Positions 1 to 5,390 of a stretch of 7,534 nucleotides of DNA are shown here, in pieces; position 1 is the first letter of the stretch; the number at the start of each line of letters is the position of its first letter. Below the pieces are notes generated by a model. That model did not search any database, was not told where the DNA came from, and saw only the letters and a list, made by a program, of their open reading frames with translations. The stretch lies in contig JAQRMT010000072.1 in NCBI GenBank assembly GCA_028599035.1, positions 1 through 7,534 on the forward strand. Direction: 5' to 3'. The position numbers and the translations under genes are program-made. Source of the stretch: Gammaproteobacteria bacterium. GTDB taxonomy: Bacteria; Pseudomonadota; Gammaproteobacteria; PS1; Pseudothioglobaceae.

Positions 1-126
1 TTGTTAGAAAAAGAAACACCCTTGTTAGAAAAAGAAACACCCTTGTTAGAAAAAGAAACACCCTTGTTTCTTCTAGCAACACCCTTGTTTGTTTTAGCAA
101 CACCCTTGTTTGTTTTAGCAAACCCC
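1..126. repeat. 21-bp tandem repeat array, six units
   Basis: Six contiguous 21-bp units begin at 1, 22, 43, 64, 85 and 106, and the array probably continues past the left edge. Units 1-3 are identical to each other. Units 4-6 form a second type that differs in the central part. All units share a core reading AACACCC-TTGTT across the junctions, which is a small imperfect palindrome (AACA...TGTT); the last unit ends AACCCC instead. The period is a multiple of three, so a reading frame can stay open through the array. There are no unique spacers between units. Confidence 0.95.
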
Positions 127-128
127 AT
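1..128 (-). CDS. Candidate heptapeptide-repeat ORF, partial (runs off left edge)
   Basis: On the minus strand an ATG at 126-128 opens a frame that runs through the whole 21-bp array and off the window, at least 42 codons. After MGFAKTNK the predicted peptide has units GVAKTNK, GVARRNK and then GVSFSNK three times, so each unit fits G-[VF]-[AS]-x-x-N-K. A purine-rich GGTGG lies about 7 nt before the ATG and could act as a ribosome binding site. I do not recognise a function, and there is no signal peptide or domain. The plus strand is also open (LLEKETP units, stop at 169-171) but has no visible start. The frame may simply be a by-product of a repeat whose period is divisible by three, so whether it is expressed is uncertain. 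Confidence 0.35.
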   Translation of the reverse strand, partial: MGFAKTNKGVAKTNKGVARRNKGVSFSNKGVSFSNKGVSFSN

Positions 129-313
129 AAAAAAACCACCGATTAAGTGGCTAAGCCTTTTAATAAAGTAAGTAAGGGGCGTTCGGCTTAGTTTAGCGCG
201 TGTTACCTGTGCTGTGCTGTGCTGTGCTATTGTAAATCGGTTTCATAACTTCGCTATTATCCATAAAAAACAAGCGCTGTGGAAGTTAATTGTTCAAAGT
301 TGAGGGTAATAGT
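129..313. other. Non-coding stretch with a CTGTG microsatellite
   Basis: No gene is supported here. The only clear structure is a pentanucleotide run at 207-226, four perfect CTGTG copies followed by CTAT. The rest is AT-rich with only very short dyads, such as CCAC...GTGG at 136-150. I found no tRNA-like fold and no convincing promoter on either strand. Confidence 0.6.
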
Positions 314-404
314 GAAGGCAAGGCTTTCACCAAAACATTCACCAAAACAGCGTGGTGAAGTCCTTGCCTTCTTTCCAGGGCAACGCGGTGAAGTCCTTGC
401 CTTT
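314..404. repeat. Cluster of inverted and direct repeats downstream of ahcY
   Basis: Three nested patterns are visible. First, 314-331 and 354-371 are inverted copies matching at 16 of 18 positions. Second, 348-370 recurs at 381-403 as a direct repeat with two mismatches over 23 bases, giving a 33-bp period. Third, TTCACCAAAACA is repeated in perfect tandem at 326-337 and 338-349. The hexamer TTCACC therefore occurs twice, followed by its complement GGTGAA twice (354 and 387). The cluster begins only 14 bp beyond the ahcY stop codon, so it may shape the 3' end of that transcript, or it may be a dispersed palindromic element. Confidence 0.85.
338..359 (-). terminator. Possible 3'-end hairpin for ahcY (weak)
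   Basis: TTCACCA at 338-344 pairs perfectly with TGGTGAA at 353-359, a 7-bp stem with an 8-nt loop. Read on the minus strand it is followed by TGTTTT, only a poor U-tract. It could also be swallowed by the longer 314-371 hairpin. It lies about 60 bp past the ahcY stop codon. It may protect or end the ahcY transcript, but it is not a convincing intrinsic terminator. Confidence 0.3.
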
Positions 405-417
405 GGGTTTGTGTGGG

Positions 418-1788
418 TTAGTATTTGTAATTTTCAGGTTTGAAGGGGCCTTGATTAGATACATTGATATAATTGGCTTGCTCATCAGTCAGTTTGGTTA
501 TTACCCCACCAAAACCAGCGACCATATCGGCTGCGACTTCTTCGTCGAGTTTTTTGGGTAGGACTTTTACATAAATTTCACCCGTTGTATTGGCAAAGGC
601 TTTTTCGTATAAATATATTTGTGCTAATACTTGGTTGGCAAATGAGCCGTCCATAATGCGACTTGGGTGACCGGTGGCGTTACCGAGATTGACTAGGCGA
701 CCTTCGGATAATAAAATTAAATAATCGTTTTTATCATTACTTCTAAATACACGATGAACTTGTGGCTTAATTTCATCCCACGACCAGTTGTCGCGCATAT
801 ATTGTGTGTCAATTTCATTGTCAAAATGTCCGATATTGCAAACTACTGCACTTTGTTTAAGTGTTTGTAACATTGCGCTATCGCATACATTGAGGTTGCC
901 TGTGGTGGTAACAATTAAATCCGTCGTGGCTAACAATCGCTTGTTAATGTCATCGGTTTTTCCTGTGTTGTTACCTTGTTTGTAAGGGGATACAATTTCA
1001 AAACCATCCATGCAGGCTTGCATAGCGCAAATGGGGTCAATTTCGCTGATTTTAACAATCATACCTTCTTGTCTGAGGCTTTGTGCTGAGCCTTTGCCAA
1101 CATCTCCATAGCCGATAACCAGCGCTTTTTTGCCTGCCATTAGCATATCGGTGCCGCGTTTGATGGCATCGTTGAGTGAATGGCGACAGCCGTATTTGTT
1201 GTCATTTTTTGATTTGGTAACTGAGTCATTGACATTAATGGCAGGTACCTTAAGTTCGTTTTTTTCCATCATTTCGATTAAACGATGAACGCCTGTGGTG
1301 GTCTCTTCGCTGATGCCGTGAATGTTTGCCAACATTGCTGGATATTTTTCGTGCAACATTTGGGTTAAATCACCGCCATCATCGAGCACCATATTGGCGT
1401 TCCAAGGCTTGCCATTGTCTAAAATAGTTTGCTCGATACACCATAGGAATTCTTCTTCAGTTTCCCCCTTCCAAGCAAAAGTAGGGATATTGGCAGCCAC
1501 CATAGCGGCAGCAGCGTGATCTTGTGTTGAGAAAATATTGCAACTTGACCAGCGCACTTCTGCGCCTAAATCTACCAGCGTTTCCATCAAAACTGCGGTC
1601 TGAATGGTCATGTGAATACAGCCTAAAATTTTGGCATCTTTTAAAGGTTGCGTGGCGCTGTATTTTGTTCGAAGTGCCATTAATGCTGGCATTTCTTTTT
1701 CTGCCAGTTCAATTTCTTTACGCCCAAAATCAGCCAAAGCCATATCAGCAACTTTGTAGTCGTTATTATTAAGTGTGTTGTTACTCAT
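418..1788 (-). CDS. ahcY: S-adenosylhomocysteinase (SAH hydrolase)
   Basis: This cytoplasmic NAD-dependent enzyme reversibly hydrolyses S-adenosylhomocysteine to adenosine and homocysteine, which relieves product inhibition of methyltransferases. The 456-aa protein is full length for bacterial members. Visible signatures are H59 in the HMTIQTA motif, the LDDGGDLT block at 135-142, E161 in SEETTTGVHRL, the K192/D196/N197 cluster (TKSKNDN), the NAD-binding GYGDVGKG loop at 226-233, H321 (IGHFDNEID), H374 (GHPSRIMDGSFANQ) and the family C-terminus PENYKY. The start is supported by an AGGAG ribosome binding site at 1795-1799, 6 nt before the ATG; M16 is a less likely alternative. It lies 114 bp downstream of metK on the same strand. 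The gap holds an SAH riboswitch, so expression is expected to rise with SAH. Confidence 0.98.
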   Translation of the reverse strand: MSNNTLNNNDYKVADMALADFGRKEIELAEKEMPALMALRTKYSATQPLKDAKILGCIHMTIQTAVLMETLVDLGAEVRWSSCNIFSTQDHAAAAMVAANIPTFAWKGETEEEFLWCIEQTILDNGKPWNANMVLDDGGDLTQMLHEKYPAMLANIHGISEETTTGVHRLIEMMEKNELKVPAINVNDSVTKSKNDNKYGCRHSLNDAIKRGTDMLMAGKKALVIGYGDVGKGSAQSLRQEGMIVKISEIDPICAMQACMDGFEIVSPYKQGNNTGKTDDINKRLLATTDLIVTTTGNLNVCDSAMLQTLKQSAVVCNIGHFDNEIDTQYMRDNWSWDEIKPQVHRVFRSNDKNDYLILLSEGRLVNLGNATGHPSRIMDGSFANQVLAQIYLYEKAFANTTGEIYVKVLPKKLDEEVAADMVAGFGGVITKLTDEQANYINVSNQGPFKPENYKY

Positions 1789-1817
1789 TTTATTCTCCTA
1801 AAAAGGTTAAAAATGAG
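1784..1817 (-). promoter_or_regulatory. ahcY translation-initiation region with start-codon sequestering helix
   Basis: On the minus strand CTCATTTT (1817 to 1810) is perfectly complementary to AAAATGAG (1791 to 1784), which contains the ahcY start codon. The 18-nt loop this would form includes the AGGAG Shine-Dalgarno (1799 to 1795), whose AGG can also pair with CCT at 1806-1804. The CTC of the sequestering strand (1817-1815) is also part of the 3' strand of the SAH-riboswitch pseudoknot, so the two pairings exclude each other. Inference: without SAH the start codon is hidden; with SAH bound it is released. The helix is read directly from sequence; the switching is inferred. Confidence 0.7.
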
Positions 1818-1880
1818 CGTCGTTTTGATTTTGCCAAGCCTGATTGAAAACAATTTTTCAATGCAACGCTCCTTGGCTGT
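1814..1880 (-). promoter_or_regulatory. SAH riboswitch aptamer upstream of ahcY
   Basis: The minus-strand RNA has the arrangement and conserved blocks of the SAH riboswitch. P1 is GCCAAG (1877-1872) with CTTGGC (1838-1833). The conserved GGAGCGTTGC follows at 1872-1863. A P2 hairpin has a perfect 8-bp stem, ATTGAAAA/TTTTCAAT, with a 4-nt loop (1862-1843). The conserved CAGGCTTGG lies at 1842-1834. The pseudoknot P4 pairs GAGCGT (1871-1866) with ACGCTC (1820-1815). Known members of this class sense S-adenosylhomocysteine, reject SAM and activate ahcY. Location directly before ahcY is the typical context. Only about 25 nt separate it from the metK stop, so it works on a metK-ahcY readthrough transcript or on one from a promoter inside the metK 3' end. 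Confidence 0.92.
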
Positions 1881-1902
1881 TAGATGATTTAATTTCAATA
1901 TT

Positions 1903-3018
1903 TTACTTGATTTTTTCCCAAGTAATATTATCTTCTGTGCGACCAAAATGTCCGTAAGCAGCCGTTTGCTGATAAATAGGGCGTTTCAAATCTAGCATTG
2001 TGATTAAGCCTTTAGGGCGTAAATCAAAATTCTCGTTGACAAATTTTTCAATTTCCACCACAGGTATTTTTGCCGTTCCAAAGGTTTCAATGCTGATTGA
2101 AGTCGGCTCTGCCACGCCAATCGCATACGATACTTGAATTTCGCATTTGTCTGCCAAACCAGTAGCCACAATGTTTTTTGCCACATAACGCGTTGCGTAA
2201 GCGGCACTTCTGTCTACTTTTGAGGGGTCTTTGCCTGAAAAAGCGCCACCACCGTGTCGTGCCATGCCGCCGTAAGTGTCCACAATGATTTTACGACCCG
2301 TTAGGCCTGCATCACCGACTGGGCCACCAATCTCAAAGGCACCTGTTGGATTGATGTGGTATTGTGTTTTGTCACTTAACCACTGTGCAGGTAAGATAGG
2401 CTTGATAACCTCTTCCATCACTGCTTCCTTAAGGTCTGCTTGAGAAATATTGCCATCATGCTGTGTGGATAAAACCACCGCATCAACACCAATAACTTGT
2501 CCATTTTTATAAACACAAGAAACTTGTGATTTTGCATCAGGGCGTAGCCATGATAATTGTCCACTTAACATTAAATCTGCTTGTTGCTTAACCAAACGAT
2601 GCGCATAAGTAATCGGTGCTGGCATTAAAACATCTGTTTCATTGCAAGCATAACCAAACATTAAGCCTTGGTCACCTGCGCCTTGTTCGTGGTCGTCAAA
2701 TTCATCAACGCCCATTGCAATCTCTGGTGATTGTTCACCAAGTAAGTTGGTGATTTTGCAAGTATTGCCAGTAAAGCCGTATTCTTCTTTGGTGTAGCCG
2801 ATGGCGTTAATAGTTTCACGCACGATTTTGTCGTAATCAACGGTGGCACTGGTGGTAATTTCGCCTGCTAATACAACATCGTTATCTTTAACTAAAGTTT
2901 CGCAGGCCACACGGGCATTTTTATCTTGCGTCAAAATGGCGTCTAATATTGCATCAGATATTTGGTCGCAAACTTTATCAGGGTGTCCAGCAGAAACGGA
3001 CTCGGAAGTGAAAATCAT
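1903..3018 (-). CDS. metK: S-adenosylmethionine synthetase (methionine adenosyltransferase)
   Basis: The enzyme makes S-adenosylmethionine from methionine and ATP in the cytoplasm, releasing phosphate and diphosphate, and is the entry point of the methyl cycle. The 371-aa protein begins MIFTSESVSAGHPDK, with the ATP-binding GHPDK at 11-15. It carries family signature 1, GAGDQGLMFGYA, at 113-124 and signature 2, the glycine-rich GGGAFSGKDPSKVDR, at 256-270, followed by the conserved SYAIGVAEPTS block and YGHFGR near the end. It is slightly shorter at the C-terminus than the 384-aa E. coli enzyme. AGGAG at 3027-3031 lies 8 nt from the ATG and fixes the start. Its leader carries a SAM-II-like aptamer and an intrinsic terminator, predicting repression by its own product. 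ahcY follows on the same strand, so the two probably form an operon. Confidence 0.98.
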   Translation of the reverse strand: MIFTSESVSAGHPDKVCDQISDAILDAILTQDKNARVACETLVKDNDVVLAGEITTSATVDYDKIVRETINAIGYTKEEYGFTGNTCKITNLLGEQSPEIAMGVDEFDDHEQGAGDQGLMFGYACNETDVLMPAPITYAHRLVKQQADLMLSGQLSWLRPDAKSQVSCVYKNGQVIGVDAVVLSTQHDGNISQADLKEAVMEEVIKPILPAQWLSDKTQYHINPTGAFEIGGPVGDAGLTGRKIIVDTYGGMARHGGGAFSGKDPSKVDRSAAYATRYVAKNIVATGLADKCEIQVSYAIGVAEPTSISIETFGTAKIPVVEIEKFVNENFDLRPKGLITMLDLKRPIYQQTAAYGHFGRTEDNITWEKIK

Positions 3019-3037
3019 TTTTTATTCTCCTAAAATC

Positions 3038-3062
3038 AAAAAAACCCCACAAAGTGGGGTTT
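3038..3062 (-). terminator. Intrinsic terminator in the metK leader (attenuator)
   Basis: Read on the minus strand, AAACCCCAC and GTGGGGTTT form a perfect 9-bp GC-rich stem with a TTT loop (3062-3042). The 3' arm runs into a tract of seven U residues (3044-3038). It lies only 6 nt before the metK Shine-Dalgarno and directly after the SAM-II-like aptamer, so it is an attenuator and not the end of ccmB. The 5' arm and loop can alternatively pair with the aptamer's 3' strand, which makes it conditional. Confidence 0.9.
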
Positions 3063-3071
3063 CAGAAGAAA

Positions 3072-3137
3072 TCCTACTTTAGCTTGTTTTGGTTACCTTA
3101 TAGTAACAACGCTAGCAATCGGGACAAATCAGCGTAA
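3072..3137 (-). promoter_or_regulatory. SAM-II-like riboswitch aptamer upstream of metK, with inserted hairpin
   Basis: On the minus strand P1 pairs ACGCT (3135-3131) with AGCGT (3113-3109). The 17-nt loop reads GATTT...ATTGC, matching the SAM-II core loop in length and conserved ends. A later AAGCTAAAGTAGG (3085-3073) resembles the SAM-II 3' strand, and its GGA can pair with TCC in the loop (3124-3122) to make the pseudoknot. Unlike the compact SAM-II RNA I remember, an extra hairpin GTTAC/GTAAC with a 6-nt loop (3107-3092) sits between P1 and the 3' strand, so a SAM-V-like or variant member is possible. Position before metK and directly before a terminator fits SAM-dependent shut-off. Confidence 0.8.
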
Positions 3138-3146
3138 TGTGGAAAA

Positions 3147-3174
3147 ATTATACAGAGGTTTTAGTCATTCTAAA
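3147..3174 (-). promoter_or_regulatory. Sigma-70-type promoter for metK
   Basis: On the minus strand a perfect TATAAT lies at 3152-3147. A weaker -35, TTTAGA (4 of 6 matches), lies at 3174-3169, with a 16-nt spacer. Transcription would begin near 3140, just ahead of the aptamer's P1 stem. The -35 overlaps the ccmB stop codon region, so metK can be transcribed independently of ccmAB. Confidence 0.6.
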
Positions 3175-3830
3175 CTTATTTTTAAAGATAAGGCGCTAAT
3201 AAAGGGTGCAAGCATCAGGCTCACTACCAAAATTGTGGCTAAAAAATATAATTGTGCGTCAATCTCTAAGCCAGATTGCGCTTGCGAAACAGCAGAAGAG
3301 GCAAAAATTAAAATAGGGATATATAAGGGCAATATTAATAATGACAATAACATCCCTGAGTTTTTAATACTCACAATCAACGATGCGCCAATCGCACCAA
3401 TCAGGCTCAGGCTTGGTGTGGCAAGGAGCAGGGTGAGCATCAGCACTTTAATGCTCTCATTATCAAGGAATAAAAGCACGCCGAGCAATGGCGATAGTAG
3501 GATAATCGGCACGCCTGTTAGCAGCCAATGTGCCACAATCTTGGATAAAATCAGAAGAGGTAGTGAATGATGAGAGACAACCATTTGCTCTAACACGCCA
3601 TTGTCAAAGTCATTATGGAACAAAGTATTTAATGATAGTAAAACAGCTAACATACTTGCCACCCAAATAATGCCTGCGGCGATTTGTGATAGCATCGATG
3701 CCTCAGGACTAATGGCGAGTGGAAATAGCGAGATAGAGATTATAAAAAATAACAAAGGATTAAGTACACTAGATAGATTGCGAATGGCAGAATGTAAATC
3801 CCGTGTGAGTGTTTGTAGATAAATATTCAT
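3165..3830 (-). CDS. ccmB: Haem exporter / cytochrome c maturation permease CcmB
   Basis: CcmB is the inner-membrane subunit that works with the ATPase CcmA (and CcmC/CcmD) to release haem-loaded CcmE during cytochrome c maturation. The start is set at 3830, not at the upstream ATG at 3905: this gives the family-standard 221 aa, begins MNIYLQTLTRDLHSAIRN as expected, and produces an ATGA overlap with the ccmA stop, a sign of translational coupling. About six membrane segments are visible (roughly residues 24-42, 46-69, 100-122, 127-153, 158-181, 193-215). Family-like blocks include FHNDFDNGVLEQMVVSHHSL (71-90), ATPSLSLIGAIGASL (137-151) and LPLYIPILIFASSA (167-180). No ccmC follows; the next gene is metK, so the rest of the ccm set must lie elsewhere. 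Confidence 0.93.
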   Translation of the reverse strand: MNIYLQTLTRDLHSAIRNLSSVLNPLLFFIISISLFPLAISPEASMLSQIAAGIIWVASMLAVLLSLNTLFHNDFDNGVLEQMVVSHHSLPLLILSKIVAHWLLTGVPIILLSPLLGVLLFLDNESIKVLMLTLLLATPSLSLIGAIGASLIVSIKNSGMLLSLLILPLYIPILIFASSAVSQAQSGLEIDAQLYFLATILVVSLMLAPFISALSLKISLE

Positions 3831-4423
3831 AGTGCTAGCACCTGTTGGTTTTTTAGCGCTGAGTTTTGATGTGTGGTGAATAAACACATTCCACCTTGCT
3901 CGCAATGTTGTGTAATGTAGCGTTCCACCATTTCCACGCCTTGCGGGTCAAGTGCGGTAAAAGGCTCGTCCAATAGCCAAATCTTAGCTTTAGAAAGTGT
4001 TAGGCCTGCCAAAGCCACACGGCGTTTTTGCCCTGCTGAGAGTTTGGCACAAATTTCGTTTTCATAACCCTCTAATCCTACTTGTTTGAGGGCGTTGATT
4101 AAAAGCGGTTGCTCGGCTGATTGATTAAGTGTGGTTAAAAATCTCAAATTTTCAAGGCAACTGAGCTCAGCGCTTAAAGCGGATAAATGCCCTAAATAAA
4201 AAATCGCTCGCTGATAGTCTTCTGATTTGACAGGGCAATCCTTTAAGAAAATCGTGCCTTGTTCTTGCACATTAAGTCCAGCAAGAATTTTCAAAAGTGA
4301 GGTTTTACCACTACCATTAGTGCCAGTAATGCGTAAAATGTCGCCTGAGTGAAGTTCAAAAGAAAGGTGGCTAAACAAAAGATTGTAGCCTTTTTGACAA
4401 CTGAGATTATTTATTTTTAACAT
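3827..4423 (-). CDS. ccmA: Haem exporter ATP-binding protein CcmA
   Basis: CcmA is the ABC-type ATPase of the cytochrome c maturation (Ccm system I) complex, acting at the cytoplasmic face with CcmB. The 198-aa protein has a Walker A motif GTNGSGKTS (34-42), the CcmA-typical ABC signature LSAGQKRRVALAGL (128-141), Walker B IWLLDEP (148-154) followed by FTALD, and a switch histidine in FTTHQ near the end. Length fits the short CcmA subfamily. The stop overlaps the ccmB start by 4 nt. Only 15 bp separate its start from the divergent sppA. There is no clear Shine-Dalgarno, and a TATAAT-like box lies within that gap, so a leaderless or very short-leader mRNA is possible. Confidence 0.95.
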   Translation of the reverse strand: MLKINNLSCQKGYNLLFSHLSFELHSGDILRITGTNGSGKTSLLKILAGLNVQEQGTIFLKDCPVKSEDYQRAIFYLGHLSALSAELSCLENLRFLTTLNQSAEQPLLINALKQVGLEGYENEICAKLSAGQKRRVALAGLTLSKAKIWLLDEPFTALDPQGVEMVERYITQHCEQGGMCLFTTHQNSALKNQQVLAL

Positions 4424-4437
4424 AACTGAGAATTATA
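4394..4437. promoter_or_regulatory. Overlapping divergent promoter region, ccmA/sppA
   Basis: For sppA on the plus strand, a perfect TTGACA lies at 4394-4399 inside ccmA, with TAACAT at 4418-4423 after an 18-nt spacer; transcription would begin close to the sppA start. An alternative -10 is GATTAT at 4405-4410. For ccmA on the minus strand, TATAAT lies at 4437-4432, which would place the start site 1-3 nt before the ccmA ATG, with no convincing -35. A weak GAGA ribosome site for sppA lies at 4428-4431. The individual boxes are tentative. Confidence 0.4.
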
Positions 4438-4438
4438 T

Positions 4439-5386
4439 ATGAAACGCACCTCTGATGAACAATTAGCTGATATTGCTCAAGAATTTGTCCGCCAAAATAA
4501 ATCCAAGCGCCGTTGGCGTATTGTATTTGGTTTGCTGTTTGTGGGGTATTTTGCGTTCATATCTTATATTGGCATCAGTGAAAGTGGCGTATTAGAGGCG
4601 GCACTTAAAAAAGAATCTCCTTTTGTTGCCGAAGTGGTATTAAGTGGCACAATTCAAAGCTCAGGTGCAATTGATGCTGACGAGGCGATTAAGTTGTTAC
4701 ACAGTGCCTTTGAGTCAGAGAACGCAAAAGCCGTTATTTTAAGAATTAATTCACCGGGTGGCTCACCTGTTCAATCTAGCAGAATTTATAAAGCTATTGT
4801 GCGTTTTAAAAAGCAGTTTGATAAGAAAATCTATGTTGCTATTGAGGATATTTGCGCCTCAGGCTGTTATTATATTGCCTCGTCCGCTGATGAAATATAT
4901 GCAGATGAATCCTCAATTGTGGGCAGTATCGGTGTCGTTATGTCAGGTTTTGGTGCGGTTGATGCGATTGAAAAACTAGGCATTAAAAGAAGGCTTTACA
5001 CCGCAGGAAAAGATAAGGGGCTGCTAGATTCTTTCTCTCCAGAAAATGAAAAAACGATAGCGCATATTCAAACTAATATTTTAGACAAATCACATCAAAA
5101 TTTTATCAATGCAGTGAAGGCAGGCAGAGGTAATAAACTCTCAAAACATCAAGATTTGTTTACTGGCTTGATTTGGCTTGGAGAAGATGCCAAAAAACTG
5201 GGGTTGATAGATGGCATTGCAGATGCAAATTATATTGCCAAACACATCATTGGCGTAGATTCAAAAATTTTATTTGAAAAGGAAAAAACCTTATTAGAAC
5301 AATTAACCGAAGCCAGTGCTAAAAGCATTGCGCTGGTTATTGGTGAGCAATTAACCAATCAGAACTTTACAGGTACTTTGCAGTAA
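4439..5386 (+). CDS. sppA: Signal peptide peptidase SppA, 36K type (S49 family serine protease)
   Basis: This inner-membrane serine protease of family S49 degrades leftover signal peptides and membrane protein fragments. The 315-aa protein has one N-terminal membrane anchor (about residues 27-46, after a basic KSKRRWR stretch) and a single S49 domain facing the periplasm. The catalytic serine should be S141 in the ICASGCYYIAS motif, with the general-base lysine probably K193 in AGKDKGLLDSF, by analogy with the Ser/Lys dyad of Bacillus SppA. RINSPGGSP (102-110) is the conserved strand before the active site. The length matches the short form, not the duplicated 67K E. coli enzyme. It diverges from ccmA and converges on bamE with only 4 bp between the stop codons and no terminator hairpin. 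Confidence 0.93.
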   Translation: MKRTSDEQLADIAQEFVRQNKSKRRWRIVFGLLFVGYFAFISYIGISESGVLEAALKKESPFVAEVVLSGTIQSSGAIDADEAIKLLHSAFESENAKAVILRINSPGGSPVQSSRIYKAIVRFKKQFDKKIYVAIEDICASGCYYIASSADEIYADESSIVGSIGVVMSGFGAVDAIEKLGIKRRLYTAGKDKGLLDSFSPENEKTIAHIQTNILDKSHQNFINAVKAGRGNKLSKHQDLFTGLIWLGEDAKKLGLIDGIADANYIAKHIIGVDSKILFEKEKTLLEQLTEASAKSIALVIGEQLTNQNFTGTLQ

Positions 5387-5390
5387 ATAA

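Noticed and set aside
1..126. The left array as a CRISPR
   Set aside because: The 21-bp units are directly adjacent, with no unique spacers and no cas genes in the window; it is a simple tandem repeat.
352..561. 69-codon plus-strand ORF
   Set aside because: It starts in the repeat cluster and runs antisense into the 3' end of ahcY; there is no ribosome site or recognisable domain, so it is a shadow frame.
1878..1925. Separate ahcY promoter at the metK 3' end
   Set aside because: TTGGGA and TATTGA are present on the minus strand but only 15 nt apart with weak matches; not supported well enough to annotate.
3038..3062. The hairpin as the terminator of the ccmAB transcript only
   Set aside because: It lies more than 100 bp past ccmB, downstream of the metK promoter and aptamer and 6 nt before the metK ribosome site, so attenuation of metK is the better reading.
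3139..3570. 143-codon plus-strand ORF
   Set aside because: It lies almost wholly antisense to ccmB, whose protein is clearly conserved; the composition is that expected of the complement of a membrane protein.
3831..3905. Upstream ATG giving a 246-aa CcmB
   Set aside because: The extra 25 residues overlap ccmA and are not CcmB-like; the ATG at 3830 gives the normal 221 aa and an ATGA overlap with ccmA.
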